NCBI GenBank assembly: GCA_003252455.1
Contig: QKED01000076.1
Span: 1 to 64,000 of the forward strand
Origin: Gammaproteobacteria bacterium
Lineage (GTDB): Bacteria > Pseudomonadota > Gammaproteobacteria > Thiohalomonadales > Thiohalomonadaceae
Length of the DNA: 64,000 nucleotides
Direction of reading: 5' to 3'
Positions within the stretch are counted from its first letter, which is position 1. Every line of letters begins with the position of its first letter. The translations under genes and the position numbers were made by a program. This document shows positions 1-9,190 of this stretch, in pieces. The notes under the pieces were generated by a model. It saw only the letters and a program-made list of their open reading frames with translations, was not told where the DNA came from and did not search any database.

Positions 1-1767
1 GTGGCCCTACAGCTCAATGTGGACGGGGTCGACAAGCCGGTACTCATCACCCAAGACCGCCTCGCCCGCACGCTGCAGGAGAAGGGCATAGACCCCATCG
101 CCCGCCTCAGGCTCGATGCCGGGCAGGTGGCGGCCCTGCAGGGCGACAGCCGCCACGCCGAGCTGAGCCATATCGATGAGCTGGGGCGCTGGCTGGTGAG
201 CATCTCCCTGCCGCTGGAGAACCCGATCCAGGGCCGCGCCGCACAGCTCACCGGGACCTTCGACCTGAGCCGGACCCTGGCACGGGTGGCCGAACACCCG
301 TTCAACCGCACCGGCCACATCCAGATCATCGACAAGCGCGCCCAACCCCTGCTGGGCCAGGCCCAGGCCAGCGACAAGGCGCTGCTCGACAAGGTCTACT
401 TCCTGCTCACCGCCGGCAACAATAGCGCCGGGGCGGTCACCTACAACGCCGCCGACGGCAGCGCGCACCTCGGCGGCTACGCCTTCACCACCCACCTGCC
501 CTGGGCCGTGCTCGCCTCGCGCGACGCCGAGACCGCCTATCTGGCGGTACAGCGCATGCTCACGACCCTACTCATGTGGATGGCCTTCGGCCTCCTCATC
601 GCCGTGGTGGGGGCGCTCATCTTCGCCCGGCGCATCAGTCAGCCCGTGGTGGCAATCACCAATGTGGCGCACCAGGTCGGGGCCGGTGACCTCGATGCCG
701 AGGTGCCGCCACTCAATCGCGGCGACGAGATCGGTACCCTCGGCGAGCGCATCAACGAGATGATTGCTGGGCTGCGCGAGCGCGAGCGGGTCAAGGATAT
801 CTTCGGTCGCTACCAGACCCCCGAGGTGATGCGCACCCTCCTCTCCAGCCCCGAGGCGCTGGGCCTCGGCGGCGAGTCGCGCCGCATCACCGTGATGATG
901 ACCGACCTGCGTGGCTTCACCGCCCTCTCCGAGCGCCTCGCGCCGCACGAGGTGGTGCGCCTGCTCAACCACTACTTCGAATACATGGTAGAGATCTGCC
1001 AAAGGCACAACGGCACCATCAACGAGATCATCGGCGATGGCCTGCTGGTCTTCTTCGGTGCCCCCATGCGCAGCGACAGCCACGAGCGCCAGGCGATCGC
1101 CTGCGCCCTGGAGATGCAGCTGGCCATGGAACAGGTCAATCGGGAGAGCGCCGCCATGGGCCTACCCGCCCTGGAGATGGGCATCGGCCTCAACAGCGGC
1201 GAGGTGGTGGTGGGCAACATCGGCTCCAGCAAGCGCGCCAAGTACGCGGCGGTGGGCTCCGACGTCAACCTCACCGCGCGCATCGAGTCCTACACCGTGG
1301 GCGGCGAGATCCTCGTCTCCAACGCCGTACTCAGTCGCGCCGGTGAGGGTGTCGAGGTGGTGGAGTCACGCCAGGTGAGCCCCAAGGGGGTGAAGGAGCC
1401 GATGACCATCTACAGCATCGGCGCCCTGCGCGGCGCGGACCAGACGCTGGTACTGGCGCGCCAGGAGGAGGCGTTTCGCGAGCTCGCCACGCCACTGGAG
1501 GTGCTGTTCACCGCGCTGGAGGGCAAACACATGGGGGAGGCGAAGCAGAGTGCGCGCATCATCGCCCTCTCCGCGCAGAGCGCCCTGCTCACCGACTGTG
1601 TCGAACCGCCGGAGCGCCTCACCAATCTGATGCTCAACCTGACCCACGCGACCTGGCAGGGCCGCGACATCTACGCCAAGGTGATGGGCGAGAGGGAGGG
1701 TCGGGTAGAGGTGCGCTTCACCTCGCTACCCGAGGGTTTGGCCCCCTGGCTACTGGCCGCGCCATAG
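1..1767 (+). CDS. Class III adenylate/guanylate cyclase with Cache-like sensor and HAMP (5' truncated by window)
   Basis: This is a membrane-bound sensor cyclase that should make cAMP (or cGMP) from a nucleoside triphosphate. The visible part has a Cache-like extracytoplasmic domain (about residues 1-180), one membrane segment (about 187-209), a HAMP linker (210-262) and a class III cyclase domain (about 290-480). The two metal-binding aspartates are present (D302 in MTDLRGF and D346 in IIGDGLL), and so is the N-x3-R transition-state pair in VNLTAR. The reading frame is open at base 1 and no N-terminal membrane helix is visible. The true start is therefore probably upstream, and the GTG at base 1 is not trusted. 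It converges on a cyclic-nucleotide-binding protein, which suggests a local signalling circuit. ATP versus GTP preference is not decided here. Confidence 0.88.
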   Translation: MALQLNVDGVDKPVLITQDRLARTLQEKGIDPIARLRLDAGQVAALQGDSRHAELSHIDELGRWLVSISLPLENPIQGRAAQLTGTFDLSRTLARVAEHPFNRTGHIQIIDKRAQPLLGQAQASDKALLDKVYFLLTAGNNSAGAVTYNAADGSAHLGGYAFTTHLPWAVLASRDAETAYLAVQRMLTTLLMWMAFGLLIAVVGALIFARRISQPVVAITNVAHQVGAGDLDAEVPPLNRGDEIGTLGERINEMIAGLRERERVKDIFGRYQTPEVMRTLLSSPEALGLGGESRRITVMMTDLRGFTALSERLAPHEVVRLLNHYFEYMVEICQRHNGTINEIIGDGLLVFFGAPMRSDSHERQAIACALEMQLAMEQVNRESAAMGLPALEMGIGLNSGEVVVGNIGSSKRAKYAAVGSDVNLTARIESYTVGGEILVSNAVLSRAGEGVEVVESRQVSPKGVKEPMTIYSIGALRGADQTLVLARQEEAFRELATPLEVLFTALEGKHMGEAKQSARIIALSAQSALLTDCVEPPERLTNLMLNLTHATWQGRDIYAKVMGEREGRVEVRFTSLPEGLAPWLLAAP

Positions 1768-1816
1768 TCGTCGTCCCGCCCTTCTGACCAGCCCGTGCAC
1801 GCCGCACGGTAGGGCC

Positions 1817-2827
1817 TCAGTCCGACGCACCATCGCACGCTGCCCCCGCCCAACAGAGCAGCGGATGACCGAGCGGCGACACCTCGATGCCGTTGAGGCG
1901 GGTCTGCAGCCGCTCCAGCAGGGCCCCGCCCGACTCGTCGCCCTGACGCAGGTCACCGACCACGGTCAGCGAGAGCGCCAGGTCATAACCCGGTAGGTCG
2001 AGTTCACGGCGGCCCAGCGCCGCCATCAGTTGCAGGGCCTGCTGCTGCGCCTCCTCGGCACTCATGTGGCCGAGCAGCAGGGCGAACAGGGAGCCACCGA
2101 GACGACTGGGAAAGACCTTCATGCCGACGCAGTCGCGCAGCGAGGAGGCGAAGTGGTTGAGCACCATGTCGCCATAGTCGTGGCCCAGGGCGGTGTTGAC
2201 CGCCGCGACCCCTTCGAGGCGCATGAGCAGGATGCCGGTGCCCTGCCCGTGCGGGGTGTCGAACAGGTCGATGATACGGTTCTGCAGGCAGCGCATGTTG
2301 TAGAGACCGGTGAGCGGGTCGGTGTCCTGGGTGGTCACCGTCAACCCCAGCTCCTCACGGGTGCGGCGCAGGAAGTCCATGGCCAGCTCCAACTCGTCGC
2401 GCCGCGCCTCCAGCCCCTCGATGAGGGTCTGTTCGGAGGTGAGCAGATAGCGGCAGGTGTTGCGCAACAGGGCGAAGAGGGCATCGGGCATCTGCGCCGA
2501 GAGGGACTCGAAGCCGTGCTGGTTCAGCTCCCAGTAGCGCACCGGGGTGATAGCCAGGGCGGTGGCGCTGCGCTCGTGGTCGCCGATGACGAAGGCCAGC
2601 TCGCCGAACACCTCGCCCGCCTCCAGTCGTTTGGGCTCCTTGCCCCCCTTGAACAGCAGCTCGACACGCCCGTCGAGGAGCATGTACATGCTCTCGCCGC
2701 GGCTACCACGGGCAAACAGCGTGCTACCCGCATCGGCCTGGCCCTGACGCCCGTACTGCTCGAACATCTTGCGCAGCGCGGCGTGGTGGCCGCCTTGCAG
2801 CACCGCATGGAGTGGCGATTCGGACAT
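1817..2827 (-). CDS. Cyclic-nucleotide-binding domain fused to degenerate GGDEF domain
   Basis: The N-terminal half (about residues 15-125) is a CRP-like cyclic-nucleotide-binding domain. It carries a phosphate-binding cassette (FGELAFVIGDHERSATA) that keeps the conserved Glu and Arg. A helical linker leads to a GGDEF-type fold that starts at the typical DPLTGLYN. The catalytic signature itself reads GGSLF, so diguanylate cyclase activity is unlikely and the domain probably serves binding or partner contact. There is no membrane segment and no DNA-binding domain. It lies 15 bp downstream of the GAF histidine kinase, probably in one transcript, and faces the nucleotide cyclase at 1-1767. I infer that it reads out cAMP made by that cyclase. 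The specific partner is unknown. Confidence 0.82.
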   Translation of the reverse strand: MSESPLHAVLQGGHHAALRKMFEQYGRQGQADAGSTLFARGSRGESMYMLLDGRVELLFKGGKEPKRLEAGEVFGELAFVIGDHERSATALAITPVRYWELNQHGFESLSAQMPDALFALLRNTCRYLLTSEQTLIEGLEARRDELELAMDFLRRTREELGLTVTTQDTDPLTGLYNMRCLQNRIIDLFDTPHGQGTGILLMRLEGVAAVNTALGHDYGDMVLNHFASSLRDCVGMKVFPSRLGGSLFALLLGHMSAEEAQQQALQLMAALGRRELDLPGYDLALSLTVVGDLRQGDESGGALLERLQTRLNGIEVSPLGHPLLCWAGAACDGASD

Positions 2828-2842
2828 GGCAGGTGCTCCCGA

Positions 2843-4186
2843 TTACGCGGCCGAGGCCGGGGGCTTGTGGCGCAGCGGCAGGTTGACGATGAACAGCGAC
2901 CCCATCCCCACCACGGAGGAGACATCCACATACCCGCCATGGGCACTGACCATGCGCTTGACGATGGCCAGGCCCAGACCGGTGCTCTTCTCCCCGGCGG
3001 TGGGCGTGGTGCTGGTGCGGCTGAACTCCTCGAACAGTTTGGGCAACTCATCGCGCGGGATGCCGCGCCCCTGATCACTCACGCTCAGCACCAGCCGCCC
3101 CCCCTCCACCGAGAGCGAGAGGGTGATGGTGGTGTGCGGGTCGGAGAACTTGATGGCGTTGTTGATGAGGTTGGTGAGCACCTGCTCGATGCGCTCCGGG
3201 TCGAGCCAGGCGTGCACCGGCTCCTCGGGGATGAGGAGTTCCAGCCGGATCCCCTTGGCCTCGGCCAACAGCCGCTGGTTGGCGGCGAGGCGCGTGAGGT
3301 AGTCGCACAACTCCAGCTCGCGCCAACGCAGGTCGAGGCGCCCCGACTCGATGGCACTGACGTCGAGCAGGTCGTTGATCATGTTGAGCATGCCGCCAGC
3401 GGTCTCTTTCATCAGCGCGACGAAGCCCATCTGCTCGCGATTGAGCGGCCCGACCATCTCTAGGGAGAGGAGGTCGAGATAGCCCTTGATGACGCCGATG
3501 GGGTTGCGCAGGTCGTGGGCGGCGATGCCGAGAAAGCGGTTCTTCAGCTCGTTGAGTTTGACCAACTGGCGGTAGAGGCGGCTCTTTTCGATCACCGTGG
3601 CCAGTTGGCCACTGATCTGGTCGAGCAGGTTGGCGTGGTTCTGTGTGTAGGCGCCGTGGTGGCGATGGCTCAGGACCAGCAGCCCCACCGGGCGCCCGAG
3701 GGCCACCAGCGGACAGACCAGGGCGCTGTGCATCCCCCCTTCACACATCAGGCGATAGAGTGAACCCTGGGCGCAGAGGTTGCCGAGCTGGGCGATCTCG
3801 GAGAAGGTCAGCGTGCGCCCCTCCTTGAGCAACCGCTGCATCTCCGCCGACATCAGATCGACACAGACAGGCGTCTCGGGCAGGGCCATCTCGAAGTCGT
3901 CCCCCAGCCACTCGGCACACGCCTGACCCTCACCACCATGTTCGGTGTCGAGGGTCAGGAGACAGATGCGCTGGTAGGGGATGATCGGGCGCATAGTGGC
4001 GTAGATGGTGCCCATCACCTGATCGGGCAGCAGGCCGGCGTTGACCTGTTCCATGATCTGGTTGAGCGCCTTCACATCGGCGTAGCGCCCCTGCAGGCTG
4101 CGGCTCATCTCCAGCACCTCTTGACCGAGGCGCGTGAGGTCACTGCGCAGATCGCCCGGGGGGTTCCCCGGCCCATTGGCTTTCAT
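2843..4186 (-). CDS. GAF-domain sensor histidine kinase
   Basis: This is a soluble sensor kinase of 447 residues with no signal peptide or membrane helix. A GAF domain (about residues 45-200) is followed by a HisKA dimerisation domain whose H-box AAHDLRNP places the phospho-accepting histidine at H224. The HATPase domain follows, with N-box NLINNAIKF and G-boxes (SDQGRG and TGLGLAI). The H-box with N-P after R is typical of this kinase type. No response regulator is encoded beside it. The next gene in the same direction is the cNMP/degenerate-GGDEF protein, so that protein or a distant regulator may be the partner. The GAF ligand cannot be read from the sequence. Confidence 0.88.
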   Translation of the reverse strand: MKANGPGNPPGDLRSDLTRLGQEVLEMSRSLQGRYADVKALNQIMEQVNAGLLPDQVMGTIYATMRPIIPYQRICLLTLDTEHGGEGQACAEWLGDDFEMALPETPVCVDLMSAEMQRLLKEGRTLTFSEIAQLGNLCAQGSLYRLMCEGGMHSALVCPLVALGRPVGLLVLSHRHHGAYTQNHANLLDQISGQLATVIEKSRLYRQLVKLNELKNRFLGIAAHDLRNPIGVIKGYLDLLSLEMVGPLNREQMGFVALMKETAGGMLNMINDLLDVSAIESGRLDLRWRELELCDYLTRLAANQRLLAEAKGIRLELLIPEEPVHAWLDPERIEQVLTNLINNAIKFSDPHTTITLSLSVEGGRLVLSVSDQGRGIPRDELPKLFEEFSRTSTTPTAGEKSTGLGLAIVKRMVSAHGGYVDVSSVVGMGSLFIVNLPLRHKPPASAA

Positions 4187-4282
4187 GGCTTATCCCCGAA
4201 ATCGCCGTCGATTCGTAGCGATTATACGTCGAATGTCAGTGCAAAGTCAGCCAGTTACGAACCCTGCACCACCCGTTACCCG

Positions 4283-5572
4283 CTACAGATTACGCGCCAT
4301 GGCGACCCCATTTTTCAGGTCTACCCGGCTCAGTAACCAGGCCCCGGCGATGAACAGCAGTAGCAGTGAGAGCATAGAGAGGCGCGGCTCGCCACTCCAG
4401 CTCGCCACCACCCCCACCAGCAGTGGACCGACCACGGCGGCGAACTTGCCGAGCATGTTGTAAAAGCCGAAGAACTCGGCACTCTTCTGCACCGGGATGA
4501 GGCGTGCATAGAGCGAACGACTGAGGGATTGGATGCCCCCCTGTACCAGACCCACCACCACCGCGAGCAGGTAGAACTCCCACACCTCGCGCATCTGCGC
4601 CGCCCAGATCACCACCAGCGAGTAGACGCCGATGGCGACGAAGATGCCCCCTTTGGGCCCGTAGCGCTCGCCCAGACGACCGAACAGGATGGCCGCCGGA
4701 AAGCCGACGAACTGGGTGATGAGCAGGGCGACAATGAGGCTCTCGGAGGGGAATCCAATGGCGATGCCGTAGTCCACCGCCATGCGGATGATGGTGTCCA
4801 CCGCATCGATGTAGCACCAGTAGGCGAGCAGGAAGGTGAACACCACCTTCAACTCACGTACCTCGTCGAAGGTGCGCTTGAGCTGACGAAAGCCGGCACC
4901 GACGATGGCCAGGCCGATGGGGTGACCACGCTCGGCGGGCTCACGCACGATAAACAGCAGCGGCAGGGCGAAGAGGAACCACCAGGCCGCCACCATGAGG
5001 AAGGAGAGACGCACCGCCTCGGCGGCACCCGAGAGGCCGAACAGCGCGGGCTTGAGGGTCATGGCCACATTCACCGCGAAGAGCAGTCCACCGCCGAGGT
5101 AGCCGAGGGCGAAACCGAAGGCGGAGACGCGGTCGAGGCGTGCCGCCCCGGCCACCGCGACGATGAGCGCATCATAGAAGATGATACTGCCGCTGAAGCC
5201 GAGGATGCCGAGGGCATAGCAGATGGCCGCCGCCTGCCACTGCCCCTCGCCGACGAAGTAGAGGCCTGCCGTGGCACTCACACCGATGAGACCGAAAAAG
5301 GCGAGAAACGGCTTGCGCACCGCACCGCTGTCGGCGATGGCACCGAGCACCGGGGAGATGAGCACGATGATCAGGCTGGCCAGGGAGTTGACCATACCCA
5401 GATAGAGGGTCGACTCACCCGCCTCCACCCCGCTCGACCAATACTGCTTGAAAAAGACCGGGAAGAAGCCCGCCATCACCGTAGTGGCGAAGGCCGAGTT
5501 GGCCCAGTCGTAGAGGGCCCAGGCCCACACCCCACGCTCGCCCTGGGGGCGCTCGGCGTCAATCGTGTTCAT
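4283..5572 (-). CDS. UMF1-family MFS transporter
   Basis: A multi-helix permease of the major facilitator superfamily in the UMF1/Atg22-like branch. The diagnostic N-terminal motif ALYDWANSAFATTV is present, and about 12 hydrophobic segments run through 429 residues. The substrate is unknown; related proteins are annotated as efflux or amino-acid-type permeases without firm assignment. A longer frame begins at a GTG at 5590. A strong AGGAGG ribosome-binding site sits just before the ATG at 5572 and inside that extension, so the ATG is chosen. The start overlaps the end of the upstream acyltransferase gene by 14 bp, which indicates translational coupling. Confidence 0.85.
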   Translation of the reverse strand: MNTIDAERPQGERGVWAWALYDWANSAFATTVMAGFFPVFFKQYWSSGVEAGESTLYLGMVNSLASLIIVLISPVLGAIADSGAVRKPFLAFFGLIGVSATAGLYFVGEGQWQAAAICYALGILGFSGSIIFYDALIVAVAGAARLDRVSAFGFALGYLGGGLLFAVNVAMTLKPALFGLSGAAEAVRLSFLMVAAWWFLFALPLLFIVREPAERGHPIGLAIVGAGFRQLKRTFDEVRELKVVFTFLLAYWCYIDAVDTIIRMAVDYGIAIGFPSESLIVALLITQFVGFPAAILFGRLGERYGPKGGIFVAIGVYSLVVIWAAQMREVWEFYLLAVVVGLVQGGIQSLSRSLYARLIPVQKSAEFFGFYNMLGKFAAVVGPLLVGVVASWSGEPRLSMLSLLLLFIAGAWLLSRVDLKNGVAMARNL

Positions 5573-6251
5573 CTGCGCCCTCCTGCTCACTCAACACCAG
5601 TGCCTGTGCCAACCGGTCGAGGCACTCACGCCTCGACGCACCCTCCTCACACACCAACGGCGCACCGAGGCGCAGCCGCGCATGCGACGGGGTCCAGACC
5701 GAGGCGAGCACCGCGCCCGCCGCCCCCACCCCGTCGATGCGCACCGGCAGCACGGCACAGCCGGCCAACTGCGCCAGGCGCACCACGCCCCCCTTGAGCG
5801 GGGGCGAGGGCTCACCGGGGGGCTGGATACGCCCCTGGGGAAAGAGCGCGACCACCTCGCCCTCGGCGAGCCGACGCAGCGCCTCCCGGTAGGCGCGCTG
5901 CGGATTGCCGCCACGGTCCACCGGGATGCAGCCAGCGAGGCGAAACAACCAGGTGAAGCCGAAACGGCGATACTCCTCAGCGGCGATGAGAAAGCGCAAG
6001 GGGCGCGGCGAGGCAGCGATGAGCAGCAGTGGGTCGAGGCCCGAGGTGTGGTTGGCGGCGACCACCGCCGGGCCGCTGGCGGGCAGCGCCAGAGGCTCGG
6101 CCTGGAGCTGGTGCAGGTGACGACAGAGCAGGGTGTTGAGCCCGGCGATGCGGTTCCGCCAGGGTCCGCCCCAGTCGGCGGCACTGTAGCGTGGCAGGCG
6201 CCAGAGCAGCAGCGTGAGCAGGGCGATGGGGAGTAGCCAGAGCACCGACAC
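5559..6251 (-). CDS. PlsC-type lysophospholipid acyltransferase
   Basis: A 230-residue membrane-associated acyltransferase that should transfer an acyl chain to a lysophospholipid or glycerol-3-phosphate derivative. Residues 1-17 form a hydrophobic N-terminal segment. The catalytic H-x4-D motif is visible as NHTSGLD, followed by the second block (PVDRGG) and a third block (LFPQGRIQPPGE, a variant of FPEGTRS). The gene starts with GTG, supported by a GGGAGGG ribosome-binding site. It sits between peptide deformylase and the UMF1 transporter and overlaps the latter. It is shorter and more divergent than housekeeping PlsC and is probably an accessory enzyme. The acyl acceptor is not determined. 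Confidence 0.85.
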   Translation of the reverse strand: MSVLWLLPIALLTLLLWRLPRYSAADWGGPWRNRIAGLNTLLCRHLHQLQAEPLALPASGPAVVAANHTSGLDPLLLIAASPRPLRFLIAAEEYRRFGFTWLFRLAGCIPVDRGGNPQRAYREALRRLAEGEVVALFPQGRIQPPGEPSPPLKGGVVRLAQLAGCAVLPVRIDGVGAAGAVLASVWTPSHARLRLGAPLVCEEGASRRECLDRLAQALVLSEQEGADEHD

Positions 6252-6266
6252 CAGCGCCCTCCCCGC

Positions 6267-6797
6267 TCAATCCTGCGCCGGCGTGTTCTTCGCCTGGGTC
6301 TGGTAGACCTTGCGGCGGAACAGGTCGTTGCGGCGGCTCACCAGGCGGTCGAGGAAGAGCAGACCGTCGAGGTGGTCCATCTCGTGCTGTACCGCCCGCG
6401 CCTCGAACCCCTCGCAATCGAACTCCTGGGTGTTACCGTCGAGGTCTTGTGCCACCAGGTGGATACGCTCGGCACGGATGACGTTACCCGTGTAATCGGG
6501 CACCGACATGCACCCCTCGCGCCCCACCTCCATCCCCTCCCACTGGGTCACCTCAGGGTTGATCAGGACCAGGTAGCCGTGGTTGGGCACCGGCTTACGT
6601 GTCACCGAGCAGTCGACCAGCACGATGCGCTGAAAACGCCCCACCTGCGGGGCGGCGATACCCACGCCGCCAGGGCCGGCGCGCATGGTCTGCTCCAACT
6701 CGCGGACAAAGTCGCGCAACGCCTGATCGAAGAGGGTCACCGGTTCGGAGAGGGTCTTCAGACGCTCGTCGGGGTACTTGAGGATCTCCAACGCCAT
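6267..6797 (-). CDS. def: Peptide deformylase
   Basis: Removes the N-formyl group from nascent proteins using a bound metal ion. All three family motifs are present in 176 residues: GVGIAAPQV (44-52), EGCMSVP with metal ligand C96, and QHEMDH with H138, E139 and H142. The frame remains open to 7166, but that extension lies inside the neighbouring double-ACT gene, and the family starts at MALEILKYPDERL, so the ATG at 6797 is used. The gene is not next to fmt, where the main def copy often lies. This may be a second deformylase; that cannot be settled from this window. It lies 4 bp after the GcvR-like gene. Confidence 0.93.
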   Translation of the reverse strand: MALEILKYPDERLKTLSEPVTLFDQALRDFVRELEQTMRAGPGGVGIAAPQVGRFQRIVLVDCSVTRKPVPNHGYLVLINPEVTQWEGMEVGREGCMSVPDYTGNVIRAERIHLVAQDLDGNTQEFDCEGFEARAVQHEMDHLDGLLFLDRLVSRRNDLFRRKVYQTQAKNTPAQD

Positions 6798-6801
6798 CGC
6801 C

Positions 6802-7326
6802 TCACCCCACCAGGGTCTCGATGGTACGCAGACGCACCTCGACCCCATCCGCGCGCGCCACCTGATCCAGCGCCGTCTGCAGCGCCTCCACACCGTTGGC
6901 CGCGTGCCCCTCGATGTGTAGCAGATAGAAGGGGGCGTCGTCGCTGCCGCCCACATCGCTCTCCAGGTCGAGGATGTGCAGGCCCGCCTCGGCCAGGGCG
7001 CCGGTGACGCGGGCGACGATGCCGGCGCGGTCGGCACCGTAGACGGTGATACGTACGTCCGGCTCCATCTGTTCGTGCAACTGCCCCTCGATGGCATCCA
7101 GGTGGATGTGCAGTCCCAGCGCCTCGGCCACCGGGGCCACTGCGGCTTCGAGTGCCGGCCGCTCACCCTCGAACTGCACCATCAGCATGATGGTGAAGTT
7201 GCCCCCCAGGCGCATCATCGATGCCTCACCGAGGTTGCCACCGGCACTGAACAGGGCCGAGGTGACGCGGGCAACGATGCCGGGACGGTCGTTACCGACC
7301 AGGGTGAGCATGTACCAGTGGCGCAT
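6802..7326 (-). CDS. GcvR-like double ACT-domain protein
   Basis: A 174-residue protein made of two ACT domains (about residues 3-80 and 91-172). Each opens with the characteristic beta strand and D-R-x-G-I-V-A-R-V turn (NDRPGIVARV and ADRAGIVARV). This architecture matches GcvR, the glycine-cleavage repressor accessory protein, and related amino-acid-sensing regulators. No DNA-binding domain is present, in agreement with GcvR acting through a partner. No gcvA or glycine cleavage gene lies nearby, so the target is an inference from family only. It is followed by def with only a few bases between. Confidence 0.8.
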   Translation of the reverse strand: MRHWYMLTLVGNDRPGIVARVTSALFSAGGNLGEASMMRLGGNFTIMLMVQFEGERPALEAAVAPVAEALGLHIHLDAIEGQLHEQMEPDVRITVYGADRAGIVARVTGALAEAGLHILDLESDVGGSDDAPFYLLHIEGHAANGVEALQTALDQVARADGVEVRLRTIETLVG

Positions 7327-7422
7327 GGGGTTACTCCTTGAAGTCTCATTTGGGTCGATGCACGGGGCGGGAGAAGGCGCGCATGATAGTCCATGCCGCC
7401 CGCGAGGGCGAACGCCGAGCGC

Positions 7423-8166
7423 TCACTCCAACCAGATGAGGCTGGCCATACGCCCGGTCAAGCCATCGCGCCGATAGGAGTAAAAGCGCTGTGGCTCGGA
7501 GAAGGTGCAGTAGTCGCCGCCATAGGCGCTGCGCACCCCAGCCTGGGCCAGGCGCCGCCGCGCCAGGGTGTAGAGGTCCGCCAGCCAGCGCCCTTGGGGC
7601 GAGGGGCAAAAGGCGCAGTGGGCGCCGGGGTCCTGGGCGATAAAGGCGTCACGCACCTCTGTGCCCACCTCGAAGGCCGACGGGCCGATGGCCGGACCGA
7701 GCCAGGCGACGAGCTGCGCGCGTGGGGTCGCGAGCGATGCCAGGGTGCGCTCGATCACCCCGTCGACCAATCCACGCCAACCGGCATGGATCGCCGCCAC
7801 CTCCCCGCCCTCGACATCCGCCAGCAGCACGGGCAGGCAGTCGGCGGTCAACACCGCGCAGACCACCCCGGGCGCGGCGGTGAAGGCCGCGTCGCCGCAG
7901 GCGACCTCGCCCAGGGTGTCGGCACGCAAGGCGGTGGTCCCGTGCACCTGCTCCAGCCAGCGTGGGGCCTGCGGCAGCCCCGCCGCCAGCGCCAGGCGAC
8001 GACGATTCTCGGCCACCGCCTGTGGGTCATCCTGCACATGGGTGGCGAGGTTCAGGCTGGCGTAGGGGGAGAGGCTCACGCCGCCGACACGGGTGGTGAC
8101 CAACGCGCGCACGTGCGGCGCCACCGGCCACTCGGGGGTGAGCCAACACAGGCCCGACTCAGGCAT
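7423..8166 (-). CDS. pgeF: Multicopper-oxidase-like / purine nucleoside phosphorylase family protein PgeF (YfiH)
   Basis: Member of the YfiH/DUF152 family. Members have been described as purine nucleosidase/phosphorylases and as an editing factor that clears mis-incorporated L-Ser from peptidoglycan precursors. The metal-binding residues are present: H75 in LEQVHGTT, C110 in LTADCLPV and H127 in AIHAGWRG. The length (247 residues) is normal. The gene overlaps the end of rluD by 8 bp, and the rluD-pgeF pair beside divergent bamD is a conserved gammaproteobacterial arrangement. Confidence 0.92.
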   Translation of the reverse strand: MPESGLCWLTPEWPVAPHVRALVTTRVGGVSLSPYASLNLATHVQDDPQAVAENRRRLALAAGLPQAPRWLEQVHGTTALRADTLGEVACGDAAFTAAPGVVCAVLTADCLPVLLADVEGGEVAAIHAGWRGLVDGVIERTLASLATPRAQLVAWLGPAIGPSAFEVGTEVRDAFIAQDPGAHCAFCPSPQGRWLADLYTLARRRLAQAGVRSAYGGDYCTFSEPQRFYSYRRDGLTGRMASLIWLE

Positions 8167-9190
8167 CGGCCACCTCGTCGCGGTCGTGACGCAGGGCGGC
8201 GATGAGCTGCTGCATATCCTCCGGTAGCTCGGCCCGCCACTCCATGTATGCGCCGCTCAGCGGGTGCACGAGACCCAGACGGGCGGCGTGCAGGGCCTGG
8301 CGCGGGAAGCCACGCAGCGTCTCGATGAGCGCCGGCGAGGCCCCGGGAGGCAGGCGCAGACGCCCACCGTAGAGCGGGTCACCCACCAACGGGTGATGGA
8401 TGTGAGCCATGTGCACGCGGATCTGATGGGTTCGCCCGGTCTCCAACTGCAGGCGCAGCAGGTGGTGGGTACGAAACGCCTCGACGACACGGTAGTGGGT
8501 CACCGCCTCGCGCCCGTCACGGGTCACCGCCATGCGCTTGCGCTCCACCGGGTGGCGACCGATACGCGCCTCTACCGTCCCGCCGCCGGTGAGCACACCG
8601 AAGACCACCGCCAGATATTCGCGGGTGATGCTGCGCGCCTGCAGTTGCTGCACCAGCGAGTTCTGTGCCTCCAGGCTGCGCGCCACCATCAGTAGGCCAC
8701 TGGTCTCCTTGTCGAGGCGATGCACGATACCGGCGCGCGGCACCTTGTCCAGCTCGGGGTCGTAGTGCAGCAGGGCGTTGAGCAGGGTGCCGTCGGCGTT
8801 GCCCGCCGCCGGGTGTACCACCAGGCCGGCGGGCTTGTGCAGGATAATGAGTGCCTCGTCCTGGTAGCGGATGTCCAGCGGGATCGGCTGGGGTTTGTGC
8901 CGCCCATCCGCCTCGGCCTGCGCCTCCAGGTCGATCTGTTCACCGCCGAACAGCTTGGTCTTACCGGCCAGCAGGGCGCCATCCACGCGGACCTTGCCCT
9001 CCTTGTTCCAGGCCTGCAGGCGCGAGCGGGAGTATTGCGGGAAGAGTTCTGCCAGGATCTGGTCCAGACGCCGACCCGCCCCCTCCACCGGCACCTGCGC
9101 TTGGGCGAACTGGGCGCCCGGCTCGTTGTCGAATTCGTTATCGTCCTCGGCCACCTCGGCCTGCAGGTCGTTTATTCCACTGGTGTGCAT
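8159..9190 (-). CDS. rluD: 23S rRNA pseudouridine synthase RluD
   Basis: Converts uridines in helix 69 of 23S rRNA to pseudouridine. An S4 RNA-binding domain covers about residues 38-95. The catalytic domain carries the family signature GIVHRLDKETSG with the catalytic aspartate D160. At 343 residues it is slightly longer than the E. coli protein because of an acidic N-terminal extension (about 35 residues). It is divergent from bamD, translationally coupled to pgeF, and shares the 57-bp intergenic region with the bamD promoter. Confidence 0.93.
   Translation of the reverse strand: MHTSGINDLQAEVAEDDNEFDNEPGAQFAQAQVPVEGAGRRLDQILAELFPQYSRSRLQAWNKEGKVRVDGALLAGKTKLFGGEQIDLEAQAEADGRHKPQPIPLDIRYQDEALIILHKPAGLVVHPAAGNADGTLLNALLHYDPELDKVPRAGIVHRLDKETSGLLMVARSLEAQNSLVQQLQARSITREYLAVVFGVLTGGGTVEARIGRHPVERKRMAVTRDGREAVTHYRVVEAFRTHHLLRLQLETGRTHQIRVHMAHIHHPLVGDPLYGGRLRLPPGASPALIETLRGFPRQALHAARLGLVHPLSGAYMEWRAELPEDMQQLIAALRHDRDEVADA

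Noticed and set aside
2030-3463. 477-codon ORF on the plus strand opposite the cNMP/GGDEF and kinase genes
   Set aside because: High GC creates long open frames opposite real genes; the translation is low-complexity His/Gly/Val-rich and the opposite strand encodes recognisable domains.
4529-5797. 422-codon plus-strand ORF across the UMF1 and acyltransferase genes
   Set aside because: Shadow ORF spanning two real genes on the opposite strand; composition rich in His/Gly/Glu with no domain signature.
6267-7166. Deformylase extended to 299 codons
   Set aside because: The extension is the out-of-frame reading of the GcvR-like gene; the family starts at 6797.
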